Shown: positions 41,933 to 51,753, counted from the stretch's first letter. The stretch is DNA of 64,000 nucleotides from Leptospira venezuelensis (GCF_002150035.1 NZ_NETS01000011.1:496001-560000); one strand, 5' to 3'. The notes: generated from the sequence alone by a model not told the origin. A program made the numbers and translations.

Positions 41933-42115
41933 TTATTCTTCCAAAGTATTCACTAAGAATTCTTCCAAACTTTTCAGTTTTGGAAGTTTAACAACTGCAG
42001 GACAATATGGGATCGGAAATGCGATTGGCTCTGGTTCCATTAGTTCGGGAAACGACAGTTGTTCCGTTTCCAAAAAGTTCATCTGCATCCAACAGTAAGA
42101 AGAATGCACTCTCAA
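41933..42115 (-). CDS. Possible small divergent gene of unknown function
   Basis: 60 residues, or 49 from the second methionine (MNFLETEQLSFPELM). It fills the 265-base gap between soxR and the ArsR-type gene, opposite in direction, and begins just beyond the palindromic operator at 42130, so it could be co-regulated. The protein is acidic and proline-rich, with no motif I recognise. No good ribosome site is visible. It may be non-coding. Confidence 0.3.
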   Translation of the reverse strand: MRVHSSYCWMQMNFLETEQLSFPELMEPEPIAFPIPYCPAVVKLPKLKSLEEFLVNTLEE

Positions 42116-42129
42116 AAATGAGAAATTCT

Positions 42130-42149
42130 TTTAGACAGAACTGTCTAAA
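42130..42149. promoter_or_regulatory. Palindromic operator of ArsR-type gene
   Basis: TTTAGACAGAACTGTCTAAA: perfect 9-bp arms around AA. Its right arm runs into the AAGAAGGA ribosome site of the ArsR-type gene starting at 42159, which suggests autorepression. ArsR dimers usually bind such 12-2-12-like palindromes. Confidence 0.65.
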
Positions 42150-42158
42150 GAAGGAAAC

Positions 42159-42461
42159 ATGGAGAGAGTGCCGAGCCCAAAACCAGTCAAACTCACTGAA
42201 AAGGAATTTACTAAAATTTCTAGGGCCCTTGCTGAGCCTAGGCGATTTCAACTTCTACAATGTATTGGTTCTACCAAAGAGCCTACTGCCTGCAGCACCT
42301 TGAATAAATCTCAGGATATAAGCCCCGCAACACTTTCTCATCATATTAAAGAATTGGAGAACGCAGGCCTTATCGAAACTTCTAAAGAAGGCAAATTCGT
42401 AAGTATTACCTTGAGAAGGGATATATTTAAGGCCTACCTGGATAAACTTTCACAGATCTGA
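42159..42461 (+). CDS. ArsR-family winged-helix regulator
   Basis: 100 residues, one winged-helix domain: KISRALAEPRRFQLLQCIGS, LNKSQDISPATLSHHIKELE (recognition helix) and NAGLIETSKEGKFVSITLRR (wing). The usual metal-binding cysteine motif ELCVCDL is absent, so it is probably not an arsenic sensor. AAGAAGGA precedes the ATG. A palindromic operator overlaps its ribosome site, and the FabG-like SDR gene 135 bases downstream is the likeliest target besides itself. Confidence 0.88.
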   Translation: MERVPSPKPVKLTEKEFTKISRALAEPRRFQLLQCIGSTKEPTACSTLNKSQDISPATLSHHIKELENAGLIETSKEGKFVSITLRRDIFKAYLDKLSQI

Positions 42462-42596
42462 ACTTTTCCCGACCGACGCTCATTCTAGTTTCGTTAATTT
42501 GATAATTATCGAAATATCTAAATATTTTTAGCACAAACACTTCGATACTTGTCTAACTATAAAATTATTCAGATCCTAATATTCAGGAGAGATCTT

Positions 42597-43346
42597 ATGA
42601 GTCAGTTGAAAGGTAAAGTTGCAGTGGTAACAGGAGCTTCTAAGGGGATTGGGGCAAGTATCGCAAAAACGTTGGGTTCTGCAGGTGCGTCCGTAGTTGT
42701 TAACTACTCTTCTAGTAAAGAAGGCGCGGATAAGGTTGTGGCGGAGATCGAAAAAAGCGGAGGTAAAGCAATCTCAGTACAAGGCGATATGTCCAAGTCT
42801 TCCGACGTAAAACGTTTGTTCACAGAGACTAAGAAAGCTTTTGGTTCTGTGAATATTCTAGTGAATAACGCAGGTGTATTCGAGTTTGCTCCTTTAGAAG
42901 CTGTTACGGAAGACGAATTTCACAGACAAATGAACACTAACGTTCTTGGACCAATACTTGCCACACAGGAATCTCTTAACCATTTTGCTCCGGAAGGTGG
43001 ATCAGTGATCAATATCAGCTCTATAGTAAGTGATATTCCTGTTCCATATTCAGTAGTTTATGCTTCCACTAAAGGTGCATTGGATACAGTTTCCAAGGTA
43101 TTGGCATTAGAGCTTAGTTCTAAAAAAATTAGAGTGAATACGATTGCACCGGGAGGTGTGGAAACGGAAGGAGCACATAGATTAGGGATGATCGGGAGCG
43201 AAATGGAAAAACAAATCGTTTCCAAAACTCCTCTAGGAAGATTGGGGCAGCCTGAAGACATCGCGAAAGTTGCGTTGTTCTTGGCTTCAGAAGATTCCTA
43301 TTGGCTAACCGGAGAAAGAATCAGTGCTTCCGGAGGCTACAGATAA
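42597..43346 (+). CDS. FabG-like short-chain dehydrogenase/reductase
   Basis: 249 residues from the ATG behind CAGGAGAG; an upstream in-frame TTG is rejected because the classical SDR start MSQLKGKVAVVTGASKGIG fits this one. Motifs: TGASKGIGASIA, NNAGVFEF, catalytic Ser in NISSIVSD, YASTKGALD (Tyr-x3-Lys), and the C-terminal WLTGERISASGGYR. It reduces a 3-oxoacyl or other carbonyl substrate with NADPH. The divergence from housekeeping fabG and its position after an ArsR gene suggest an accessory, inducible enzyme. Confidence 0.88.
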   Translation: MSQLKGKVAVVTGASKGIGASIAKTLGSAGASVVVNYSSSKEGADKVVAEIEKSGGKAISVQGDMSKSSDVKRLFTETKKAFGSVNILVNNAGVFEFAPLEAVTEDEFHRQMNTNVLGPILATQESLNHFAPEGGSVINISSIVSDIPVPYSVVYASTKGALDTVSKVLALELSSKKIRVNTIAPGGVETEGAHRLGMIGSEMEKQIVSKTPLGRLGQPEDIAKVALFLASEDSYWLTGERISASGGYR

Positions 43347-43437
43347 TTTTTCTCTAACTTACCGAGCATGGTTAGTTTGTCTTTTAAACCATAAAATTCG
43401 AGTGGATAACATATATTGGACTTTCTAATCATGCTCT

Positions 43438-44220
43438 ATGAACTATTTGCGGGAACCAATCCAGTTAAAAAACGGCAGAGCCGAATGTATCAAAATCCAA
43501 ACGAACGATCAAAATTCTCTCACCAGGGAGAATATGATAGAGTTGGAAAATATCCTCGCTGACATCGATAAGGATGATAGTATTCGTGCAGTTCTCTTGA
43601 GTTCTGATAATCCTAAATTTTTTTCAAACGGTATTGATGCGGAGAATATCCTAAATACTCCTAAAGAAAAACTCACTGCAGAGATGGGTCAAATCGTGAT
43701 CCTATTCGGTAAACTTTTGAGTTTCGGAAAACCTCTGATTGCAGAGGTTACAGGTTACGCTATGGGAGGTGGTGCAGTAATTACACTCTCCTGCGATTTT
43801 AAATTTATGTTAGAAGGTAAGGCAAGGATTGCTTTTACCGAGGTTCTGGTTGGACTCCCTTTACCGATCAGCTTCATTGAAAAATTAAAACTCACTGTTA
43901 AGTCAGAATACTTGAATGAGGTTTGTCTTTTAGGAACCGCTTACAAGGCAGGAGAGGCAAAAGAAATCTCGTTGATCAACGAAACTGCAGACAATAAGGA
44001 AGACTTACGCAAACTCGTTCTGAAAAAATTAGATGAAGTAATGGCAATTGCTCCAAGTGCTTACAGAAGGACCAAGGCCGCTATAAATAAAGAAATTAAT
44101 GATAAATTCGAATCTCAGTTGGAATTTACTAAGAGTAGTTTCGAGGATCCTAAAGTAGTTGCAAATCTATTAGAAGCAATGAGCGCTTTAAAGGAAAAAA
44201 GAAGACCAAAACTGACTTAA
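43438..44220 (+). CDS. Enoyl-CoA hydratase/isomerase family protein
   Basis: 260 residues, crotonase fold. The oxyanion-hole segments FFSNGIDAENIL and VTGYAMGGGAVITLSCDFKF are visible. The typical catalytic glutamates are not clear: the second lies in FTEVLVGLPLP (Glu), compatible with isomerase-like members (Delta3,Delta2-enoyl-CoA isomerase). It is convergent with the FG-GAP protein gene, the stops being 12 bases apart. Substrate not readable. Confidence 0.82.
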   Translation: MNYLREPIQLKNGRAECIKIQTNDQNSLTRENMIELENILADIDKDDSIRAVLLSSDNPKFFSNGIDAENILNTPKEKLTAEMGQIVILFGKLLSFGKPLIAEVTGYAMGGGAVITLSCDFKFMLEGKARIAFTEVLVGLPLPISFIEKLKLTVKSEYLNEVCLLGTAYKAGEAKEISLINETADNKEDLRKLVLKKLDEVMAIAPSAYRRTKAAINKEINDKFESQLEFTKSSFEDPKVVANLLEAMSALKEKRRPKLT

Positions 44221-44232
44221 TATTCAGTTTTT

Positions 44233-46059
44233 TTAAATTCGCATCCTATAATTTTCTAAACTTCCGAAGGTCCAAAGTCCTAAAAATTTAGGATAGAGTT
44301 CCTTCGGAATGTTTGCATCCACTAAATTATTTCCGAATTCCCCTCCGCTAGCCCCAGAGATAGTTGTATTAGCAGAGATTGCACCTGAAGCTGGATACCC
44401 GTTTCCGGAACTATGAAAAATATAAACTCTTCCGGATAACGTAACCCCATCTGGATAGGTAGTCGCTCCTGCAACCAAATCCCCTAATCCATCTCCATTT
44501 ACGTCTGAGATTATAAGAGAATTTCCGAAAGTCTGGCTAGCTGCTTCTCCCACAATTATATTTACGGAACCACCAGATACATTGTTTCCATCGCTTAAAT
44601 TTACAAAAACTCGTCCCTGGGAAGAATTATAGATAGGAGCACTTGTAACAAAATCATCATATCCATCCCCGTTCACATCTCCCAAAATAACAGAAGATCC
44701 CAAACCGCTTAAACCTGCTGAGCTGACAATCGAGGTAGCACTAGTAGCGGCGGAGACAGTGATCCCGCTCGTAGTTCCAGTGCTATTGAATACATAACTT
44801 CTCCCGACAAAACCGCTGTATTGAGGACCTCCTACAGCAAGATCTCCATATCCGTCCCCATTCACATCTCCTGTAAAAACGCGGATCCCAAAATTACTCG
44901 CAGATTCTCCAACTATTGTAGTATTTGCCAATGTATAAGAATTTACCGTAACTCCAGCAGATCCACTGCTATGGAAAATCCAAACTCCTCCTGTAGAACC
45001 GCCAGCATAGGCATTTCCACCCACAATCAGGTCCGAAAATCCGTCTCCATTAATATCTCCTAGTCCTATCCCACATGCGAAATTACTTGCACCTGGGCCT
45101 GCAATAGTTGTTCCGGCAGTAGAAGAGATACCGCCTGCTCCCGCGCTATAATAAACAAACGCAAGTCCCGAAAATCCGCCGACACGATAAGCGCCATTTG
45201 CAAGATCATCATAGCCGTCTCCATTCACATCTCCTAATGCGATAGAATATCCGAATTCATTTGAGCCAGTATAATTTAAGATACGATTTGCGCCTGCAGC
45301 AGTACTCGTGATAATACCGGAAGTACTTCCGTGAAAGACATAAGTGATCCCTTGTAATCCTGAATAATCAGAGGCTCCAATTGCAAGATCCCCATATCCA
45401 TCTCCATTGACGTCTCCCATCGCTGAAGTGTATCCCATTCTACCCTGACCAGTGATGGAATGATCTGCCATGGTCGTGTCAGTTGCAGCAATACCTGCAG
45501 GTCCGCCGTAAAAAATATATGCCACTCCCATTCCAGAAGCGTCTCCAGGAGCCATTGCAACTATGTCTGCGTAACCATCTCCGTTTAAATCTCTATTATA
45601 ACCTTTTCTAACATTCAAACTTAGAACTGAGGAAATATTTCCACTAGAGTCCACACTCCTAATATCAATCGAATGAAAATAATTGTGCTTCCAAGTTAAG
45701 GCGCCACTTGGCAAAGCAAAACTCCAACTAGTAGTACCTGTTGCGGCAGTATAAGTTCCTCCATCAATCCTGATTTGCACAGAAGAAACTAAAACATCAT
45801 CAGAAGAAGTCCCGAAAAGAAATCCTGTCTCTACTGTAGGTCTTCCCGATGTAGGAAGATTTGTGATCGTCACAGTAGGCGCCGTTACATCTACTATAGG
45901 AGGTGGAGTGGTGCTTGCATCTATACAAGTATTTCCTGAAACTAAACAAGCAATCTGCGCCTCTAGCATTGCTTCAAATGCAAGATCCATGGATTTGAAT
46001 GAACAGGATTCTAAAAAGAAAAGAAGAAGTGCCGCTGAACTGTAAGAAAATTTTCGCAT
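44233..46059 (-). CDS. FG-GAP repeat beta-propeller lipoprotein
   Basis: 608 residues. Signal peptide with spirochaete lipobox (LLLFFLESCSF), a linker TTPPPIVDVTAPTVTITNLP leading into a short Ig-like segment (about 60-150), then seven FG-GAP units, each with a calcium-loop of type GDVNGDGYGDLAIGA (others: DLNGDGYADIV, GDINGDGFSDLIVGG, SDVNGDGLGDLVAGA). This makes an integrin-alpha-like seven-bladed propeller, expected on the cell surface with a binding role. Such proteins are common in Leptospira; a ligand cannot be deduced. Confidence 0.9.
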   Translation of the reverse strand: MRKFSYSSAALLLFFLESCSFKSMDLAFEAMLEAQIACLVSGNTCIDASTTPPPIVDVTAPTVTITNLPTSGRPTVETGFLFGTSSDDVLVSSVQIRIDGGTYTAATGTTSWSFALPSGALTWKHNYFHSIDIRSVDSSGNISSVLSLNVRKGYNRDLNGDGYADIVAMAPGDASGMGVAYIFYGGPAGIAATDTTMADHSITGQGRMGYTSAMGDVNGDGYGDLAIGASDYSGLQGITYVFHGSTSGIITSTAAGANRILNYTGSNEFGYSIALGDVNGDGYDDLANGAYRVGGFSGLAFVYYSAGAGGISSTAGTTIAGPGASNFACGIGLGDINGDGFSDLIVGGNAYAGGSTGGVWIFHSSGSAGVTVNSYTLANTTIVGESASNFGIRVFTGDVNGDGYGDLAVGGPQYSGFVGRSYVFNSTGTTSGITVSAATSATSIVSSAGLSGLGSSVILGDVNGDGYDDFVTSAPIYNSSQGRVFVNLSDGNNVSGGSVNIIVGEAASQTFGNSLIISDVNGDGLGDLVAGATTYPDGVTLSGRVYIFHSSGNGYPASGAISANTTISGASGGEFGNNLVDANIPKELYPKFLGLWTFGSLENYRMRI

Positions 46060-46228
46060 CCAAATATATTTACATCCGATCGCAGATGCTGTTACAACCC
46101 AATTATAAAAAATTGAGAAACAAATCGGGATTTTAGAAAAAACACTCCTCCCTCATTCGAGGGATATCTGCAAAATTTCTAATTTTCATTTTGAACGTTC
46201 TTTAAAAACTGTCCTCAGGTTTTTCTGA

Positions 46229-46579
46229 ATGCCTCGTTTGAATCTATTCATCCTGGCCTTGGTCGCATTTTTTCTGACCGCACCAAATGATTACGAAGAA
46301 ACCGCTCACAATAACTATCTACTTTATAAAAGAAATCATTCTTCCAGTTTCAGACTTCCTTCTCAAAAATCTAAACCCAGGTTTTCCTCCAATCATTCTA
46401 CACAATTAGATCAAAATGAAGACTATCACCAAAAGGATAAGAACAAAAAAGATCCCTGTTACTTTGGTGATCTAAAAAGATCTTATTCCATATACTTTAT
46501 TCGATTTTCCAGAACGGACCTTCGTTCTTTTAAATTATATACTTATTTATACGCAAGACCCCCACCCACTCTTTCTTAA
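46229..46579 (+). CDS. Small hypothetical protein with N-terminal hydrophobic segment
   Basis: 116 residues. A hydrophobic N-terminus (NLFILALVAFFLTAP) looks like a signal peptide or anchor, followed by a polar, Ser/Lys/Asn-rich middle and an ending LYARPPPTLS. No recognised domain, no clear Shine-Dalgarno. It stands alone between a divergent propeller gene and a barrel gene. Coding status is uncertain. Confidence 0.45.
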   Translation: MPRLNLFILALVAFFLTAPNDYEETAHNNYLLYKRNHSSSFRLPSQKSKPRFSSNHSTQLDQNEDYHQKDKNKKDPCYFGDLKRSYSIYFIRFSRTDLRSFKLYTYLYARPPPTLS

Positions 46580-46673
46580 TCCTAAACTTCGCCTTTAGCG
46601 GAGAATATTATAAATCCTAGATATTCTTTTCTTTAATGAATATCTAAATATTTACGGATCAAAGGAATTCCAT

Positions 46674-47474
46674 TTGGGTCAAAAATTTCTACCTTCTTTT
46701 AAGAGGGCATTCATCTATTCTAAACTATTCTTACTTCCTTCCGGGTTTTTATTTTCCCAGCAGGATCTATTCAACGTGCCGGACATGAAAATCACAGGGA
46801 AGGATAGGGTCTTTCTACAAGAACAAATCATATTCTATTCTGACAAAACTCAGTTTGATACAACCTATATGTACGGACTTGGAGATAACCAAGAGATCGG
46901 ATTCTATGCTGGAAATTATTTTTTGCAAACCTACTCTTCCCAAGCTGTGAATTATCCAACGACAAACTCACTGTATCCGGAGGCTTATGTTTCTCCCAAC
47001 CTACTCTTAATTTATCAAAAAAAGATAGAAGTATCTGAGTCTATTGCATTCAGCTTCGGAACAAAGTCTGGTGCAAGTCTGGGCCAAACAATGTCTGATT
47101 CAAATTTTGCTACTTTCAATTTTGGGATGAGCTCGTATGAGCTTAAAAGTTTAGGTGCCAAATTTTATTTAGGTGCTTACTTGGGAAATAACGCGTTCTT
47201 TGGAAGATATAAACAGAAACTACTTCCAAGCCCAGAAATTGGTGTCCATTTGAATGGGTTTATGTATGGACTGAGTTTTGAGATAATTCCAAATCGTTTA
47301 GATTTTTTATGTGATAGTATCTCCGGAGTAAATTCTATAGGAGTTACTGTCTGTGGTTTTTCTCATAATATAAACGAAAAATATTCTATCTCCTTTGGTT
47401 ACCAAATCCCAAATCAAAAGGGAAGCAATTTCAATCCTCACTCATTTTTAATAGAGTTGAACGGATATTTTTAG
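46674..47474 (+). CDS. Predicted exported outer-membrane beta-barrel protein, unknown function
   Basis: 266 residues from a TTG placed eight bases after AAAGGA. Signal peptide (about 14-28, YSKLFLLPSGFLFSQ), then alternating-pattern strands (IAFSFGTKSGASLGQ, FYLGAYLGNNAFFG, YSISFGYQIPN) and a terminal phenylalanine (LIELNGYF), all as expected for a small barrel. Two cysteines (LCDS, VCGF) might form a disulfide. No family assigned. Confidence 0.65.
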   Translation: MGQKFLPSFKRAFIYSKLFLLPSGFLFSQQDLFNVPDMKITGKDRVFLQEQIIFYSDKTQFDTTYMYGLGDNQEIGFYAGNYFLQTYSSQAVNYPTTNSLYPEAYVSPNLLLIYQKKIEVSESIAFSFGTKSGASLGQTMSDSNFATFNFGMSSYELKSLGAKFYLGAYLGNNAFFGRYKQKLLPSPEIGVHLNGFMYGLSFEIIPNRLDFLCDSISGVNSIGVTVCGFSHNINEKYSISFGYQIPNQKGSNFNPHSFLIELNGYF

Positions 47475-47643
47475 AATAAAAACGCAGGTGATTTCTTCCT
47501 TACACTTCTATTCCGAAATCGGTAGCGTTCATTCCTAAATCGCCTCCAAACCTGCTTTTCCCTTCAAATTAAACGAAACGACTTGTCTGTTTTTTTAGAA
47601 GCCAACCCTAAAACAAACGAGAGTTATACGAGGGAGTTAAGAC

Positions 47644-49308
47644 ATGCAAAAATTTCTGAAAGACGAGGAAGTACAGGACATTCTCCTAAAAGCTGCACTA
47701 TTCGTGACCGTCTTACTCCTGATTGTACTTCTTTTTACGGGATGTAATAACGCAAAAGCGGTCAGTATAGATGCAAGTTCTTCTGCGATAGGTGCGATTG
47801 CATTCGACGGAAATGTAGGAATTTTTGGAAGTAACACTTCTGGCCCATCTCTCATTAAAGTAAACGTTATCGGCTACATGAATAAGTCAGGCAAAGAGAT
47901 GAATCTCACTCTGACGAACACGGATACCTCTGAAACCCAAACACTGCAGATTAATGATAATGGGACCTTCTCCTTTCCGGACGCTTTGGATGCAGGCACA
48001 AATTTTACCGTTGATCTTGGAACCTACACTGGAGGGCAGAATTGCACTCTGACTGGGGATTCAGGTAAAGCTGGCTTAGTCGCCGCTTCCAAAATCGACT
48101 GCGAAAGAAACTTAGCAGTTTTTGGGACTTGGTTTTCAGGAAGTACTCCAGTCATGAATCTCTATCAGGTGAACCAGAAGACTTCTACGGTGGTAGGAAC
48201 TCCCATGTTTTTTAGTACCAGTGCCGGGTTGCCTATGCTTGACCTCGTCTGGTCTGGGAGCAAGTACCTTGCAGTATGGACCTCAACCGGAAACACAATT
48301 AAAGCCAGATTACTTGATATTGAACAGACGGCTTTAGGTTCGGATATTACAGTCGCGGGAGTAGCTTCTACCGGTTTAGGGGCAAAGATCAGTACATTAT
48401 CCTCTGCTTACAATCCGGATCTAGATGAGTTCGTAGTTGTATTTGTGGAATTCGGAGGAAGTACTGCTTTTCCAAACTTAGCGAGATATATTCGCATTCA
48501 TCCAGATGGCACTCTGATAGGAACTCCTACAACCATCAAATCGGTTGCTGGAACTATTGGAACCACATATGGTTATTTAGATGTAATCTGGGATGGAAGT
48601 AAATATGTAACTGCATTCGAAGAACATGATAATGATACGGATGATTTACCTAATAATTACTTAACAGTGTATCGTTTTACAACTGGAGCAGCTACACCTG
48701 TAAATCAGTTGTTCTTATCTTCAGGAAGCGGCTCAACTGGAGCAATCTTTCCAGTAACTTCTGCCGGTGCTGCCTATCCAAAATTCGTAAAAACTTCTTC
48801 AGACGTATGGCTATTTTATAATAGATCGAATATGGGAAGTACAGATAACACAATCGATTCAAGTTTAATGGAATGGAGAAATTTATCTGGAGCTCCTACA
48901 CAGATTAGAAGGGACACGATTCCGAACGGTTGTAACCCGAATGCTGTCGGATTCCAAACATACGTTCCTTCCCCAGGAATATTAGGTTCAAGAGTTTTAC
49001 TTGGTTATGATCTGAGATGTACAAGCGGTTCCTTATTTTTTGATGTATACCATGGACCTTTTAATTCTGCGACCGGTGCATTAGGAACTATTACAAATTA
49101 TTCCGGAAGTATGCTTGGTATGAACATTACAATGGGAAGTTCAACTACTTGCAGAACTTCTAGATGTTATACCAGTGCAGGTGCATTAGGAGACGGAGTT
49201 TATATTTTCGATCCTAATTTCGATGGAAGCACTCATACGTTCTACCCGATCAAACTCTCTTCTCCAGGGAATTCTGTGGATTTTCCAGCCCAGACTTCCA
49301 TCCAGTAA
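47644..49308 (+). CDS. Predicted surface lipoprotein, unknown function
   Basis: 554 residues. Long N-region, hydrophobic stretch and lipobox LLFTGCNNA (Cys34). Next comes a module (about 70-150) of the form VNVIGYMNKSGKEMNLTLTN...NGTFSFPDALDAG...NCTLTGDSGKAG, a beta-sandwich-like unit that recurs in Leptospira lipoproteins and also in the next gene. The rest (SGSKYLAVWTSTGNTIKARL, DGSKYVTAFEEHD) looks like beta-propeller or sugar-binding-like repeats of about 45-60 residues. Fifteen bases separate it from the next lipoprotein gene, so they form an operon. Confidence 0.75.
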   Translation: MQKFLKDEEVQDILLKAALFVTVLLLIVLLFTGCNNAKAVSIDASSSAIGAIAFDGNVGIFGSNTSGPSLIKVNVIGYMNKSGKEMNLTLTNTDTSETQTLQINDNGTFSFPDALDAGTNFTVDLGTYTGGQNCTLTGDSGKAGLVAASKIDCERNLAVFGTWFSGSTPVMNLYQVNQKTSTVVGTPMFFSTSAGLPMLDLVWSGSKYLAVWTSTGNTIKARLLDIEQTALGSDITVAGVASTGLGAKISTLSSAYNPDLDEFVVVFVEFGGSTAFPNLARYIRIHPDGTLIGTPTTIKSVAGTIGTTYGYLDVIWDGSKYVTAFEEHDNDTDDLPNNYLTVYRFTTGAATPVNQLFLSSGSGSTGAIFPVTSAGAAYPKFVKTSSDVWLFYNRSNMGSTDNTIDSSLMEWRNLSGAPTQIRRDTIPNGCNPNAVGFQTYVPSPGILGSRVLLGYDLRCTSGSLFFDVYHGPFNSATGALGTITNYSGSMLGMNITMGSSTTCRTSRCYTSAGALGDGVYIFDPNFDGSTHTFYPIKLSSPGNSVDFPAQTSIQ

Positions 49309-49323
49309 ACTTCAGGTGGATCC

Positions 49324-51753
49324 TTGTTAAGAAGAATGAAACATTATTCTTACAGGGTCCTATTTTTTCTTTTTGTACTTTTTGCAAGTACTACTTGTTA
49401 TAAACCCCCACAAGCTAGTACACTTTTAGATCTTTTTAGCATAAAAACCGATTTGGATGCATTCAACACTCCGATCAAAGTTTTTGTTCAAGTTTCAGGC
49501 TTAAGTTCGGGAACTCTCTCAGTTTCCAATCAATTAGGAGAAGTTTTAGATTTCCCTTCTAACGGAAGCCAGCAATTTCCCTCTCTGGTCAAAATAAGCG
49601 ATAAATATTCAGTTTCTATAATAGGAATATCGGGGGCTTCGGCACAACAAGAATGTAAGATAAGCAATCCAGACGGACCGATTCTGTATCCTAAGACTAT
49701 AATTTTCATCAGTTGCGGAAAAATATTCTATGACCTATCCGTGAAAGTAATCGGCCTAGATCCTTCTATCGCCGGAACTTCTCCTTTAGTTTTGCAGAAT
49801 CAATCAGATAAAATCACGTTTACTTCAGACGGAACAAAAACGTTCGCACATAAGATTGGAGACTCAGCGAATTATTCCGTTAGTTTTGTTTCTATTCCTA
49901 CAGGGCATACTTGCTCTTTTATACCGAACGGTTCCGAGAATGGAAGTATGTCCGGAGCTCCTCTAACCTTACTCTTAGATTGTATTTCTATTTTGGAAAT
50001 TTTCCCTAAATCTAAGATACTCACTCCGAATGGTAAAGTTTCCATTAAACTTTCATTTCATGGAGTAGATCCGGGCAGTTGTAGTTTCGATCCGATCGTC
50101 ATTGGTGGGAAAAATAATGTGGCTTCCCTCGGAAATCCACCAAGTATTACTTATCCAACCGCACCTGATGATCATACGATAGTAATCACTCCAAATTCTC
50201 CGGACAAATGGGGGCCTCCTGGAAATTCATTCTTTGAACTGGTTGGATGTACAGCTAAAAGTTTACCGATCCAAAATGGAAATCCTATCCATTATGATTT
50301 TATAACATCATCGAATATTCGTTTAGTGGATCAAAGTAATGGAATAGATGATCCAGGATGTGGAACAGGTTTTGGTCCAAATGCTTTTTGCAAAAGTATA
50401 GAAGTAGGAGTCCAAGAATGCGACTTGAGCGGATCTATTTGTTCCGTTTTTATTTCAGAAGGAAGTTATACCCCCATTTCTCAAATTTTCTTAGGAGGAA
50501 CAACTTCCCTTTTCGGTGGTTTTGCTTCAGGATTTCCGGATCTGGACTCCGATCCAAGCATTCATCCAACAAGGATTGTAGATGATACACTTTCCAGTTG
50601 TGGAACTTCCTTCACAAATTTCTGCAATGCAATTCTGATCTCTACAACTTCTTTAAGCGCTCCAACGACAAATCTTTCAGTAATCGGCTTTCAGATACAG
50701 ATGAATCTGATTGGAGATTATTCCACAGGCATCCAAATTTTAAATTCGAGGACAAATTTAGGACAAATCATCATTTCTAAAAATATGGTTTTTGGAAATG
50801 AAACAGACTCAAATGGTTTTGGGATCCGCGCAGGATTACTCATCAATCAATCTGATAATGTGGTAGTAACTGAAAATTGGCTAAGAGGTGGATCAGGAAG
50901 ATCTCATTCCATTGGAGCAATGATAGAAGGATCCGGTTCCGCATTACAGCCTATTATACTTTCCAGAAATATCTTAGATGGGTTGGTTAGTATTGAACCA
51001 GCTGGATTCAGTGCAGGAGTTTGGATAGAAACAGGAATTTTTGAAGGAGCAATCATCTCAGAAAATAAGATCAATGCTTACCAATATTTAAATCCGGGTT
51101 TGGTTTCAGAAAATTCTTACGGAATTATTTTTACTGACGCAGTAGATTCTAGTAATATAATAAATAATGATATTTATATAGGGAATACTCAAAATTCTTC
51201 CCTCGGAAAATCCACAGGGATATTTACTCAGGCTGGATTCGGAGTTCATAAAATTATAAATAACCAAATCTTTTCTAAAAATCTTTCTGCAAATAGTGCC
51301 GGAATTATTTTTGGAAGTCCTCCGGAATCTCCTTCTATAATTAGAGGAAATAATTATTTTGTAAGCGTTCCTATAGTTGTTGGTCCAACTCAATATATTT
51401 TCTGCGGAAGCACATTAAACCAAGAAGATTGTGCTCATCCAATCTCTGGACAATTCATTGGGGATTATTCCGATAGTTACGGTGCAGATCCTAAATTTGT
51501 GGCTACTACTGATATAGAGAAAATCTTGAATTTTAATCTTCCATTTGGAATTCCATCGTCCGCAAATTCTCCTTGTTCTTCTCTTTATGGAGGAGTGGAT
51601 CTAAGCACAATCACGCTTCCAATCACTTCTATCCCTTTTATACAAACTGATTTTTACGGAAGTCCAAGAACAAACTTTTCAAGCCCATTTGCACCACCCG
51701 GGGCTGGTTCAATTTCAATTGGTGCAATAGAATCGGATGCAAATTGTTTCTGA
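49324..51753 (+). CDS. Predicted surface lipoprotein with beta-helix-like region
   Basis: 809 residues from a TTG preceded by AGGTGG; an ATG four codons later (MKHYSYRVLFF) is equally possible. Lipobox FASTTCYKPP. Two beta-sandwich modules of the type in the preceding gene follow (about 55-140 and 142-232, each ending in a Cys). Residues about 370-780 have the short irregular repeats of a right-handed parallel beta-helix (VVVTENWLRGGSG, IISENKINAYQYL, SNIINNDIYIGNT, HKIINNQIFSKNL), common in surface adhesins or carbohydrate-active proteins. No catalytic motif seen. Confidence 0.75.
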   Translation: MLRRMKHYSYRVLFFLFVLFASTTCYKPPQASTLLDLFSIKTDLDAFNTPIKVFVQVSGLSSGTLSVSNQLGEVLDFPSNGSQQFPSLVKISDKYSVSIIGISGASAQQECKISNPDGPILYPKTIIFISCGKIFYDLSVKVIGLDPSIAGTSPLVLQNQSDKITFTSDGTKTFAHKIGDSANYSVSFVSIPTGHTCSFIPNGSENGSMSGAPLTLLLDCISILEIFPKSKILTPNGKVSIKLSFHGVDPGSCSFDPIVIGGKNNVASLGNPPSITYPTAPDDHTIVITPNSPDKWGPPGNSFFELVGCTAKSLPIQNGNPIHYDFITSSNIRLVDQSNGIDDPGCGTGFGPNAFCKSIEVGVQECDLSGSICSVFISEGSYTPISQIFLGGTTSLFGGFASGFPDLDSDPSIHPTRIVDDTLSSCGTSFTNFCNAILISTTSLSAPTTNLSVIGFQIQMNLIGDYSTGIQILNSRTNLGQIIISKNMVFGNETDSNGFGIRAGLLINQSDNVVVTENWLRGGSGRSHSIGAMIEGSGSALQPIILSRNILDGLVSIEPAGFSAGVWIETGIFEGAIISENKINAYQYLNPGLVSENSYGIIFTDAVDSSNIINNDIYIGNTQNSSLGKSTGIFTQAGFGVHKIINNQIFSKNLSANSAGIIFGSPPESPSIIRGNNYFVSVPIVVGPTQYIFCGSTLNQEDCAHPISGQFIGDYSDSYGADPKFVATTDIEKILNFNLPFGIPSSANSPCSSLYGGVDLSTITLPITSIPFIQTDFYGSPRTNFSSPFAPPGAGSISIGAIESDANCF

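Noticed and set aside
45276..45560. A 94-codon frame within the FG-GAP gene on the same strand
   Set aside because: It lies in another frame of the repeated GDVNGDG sequence and is a by-product of it.
47486..47555. GCAGGT ... ACCTGC pairing after the barrel gene as a terminator
   Set aside because: The loop would be nearly 60 bases, and the following T run is short and interrupted.
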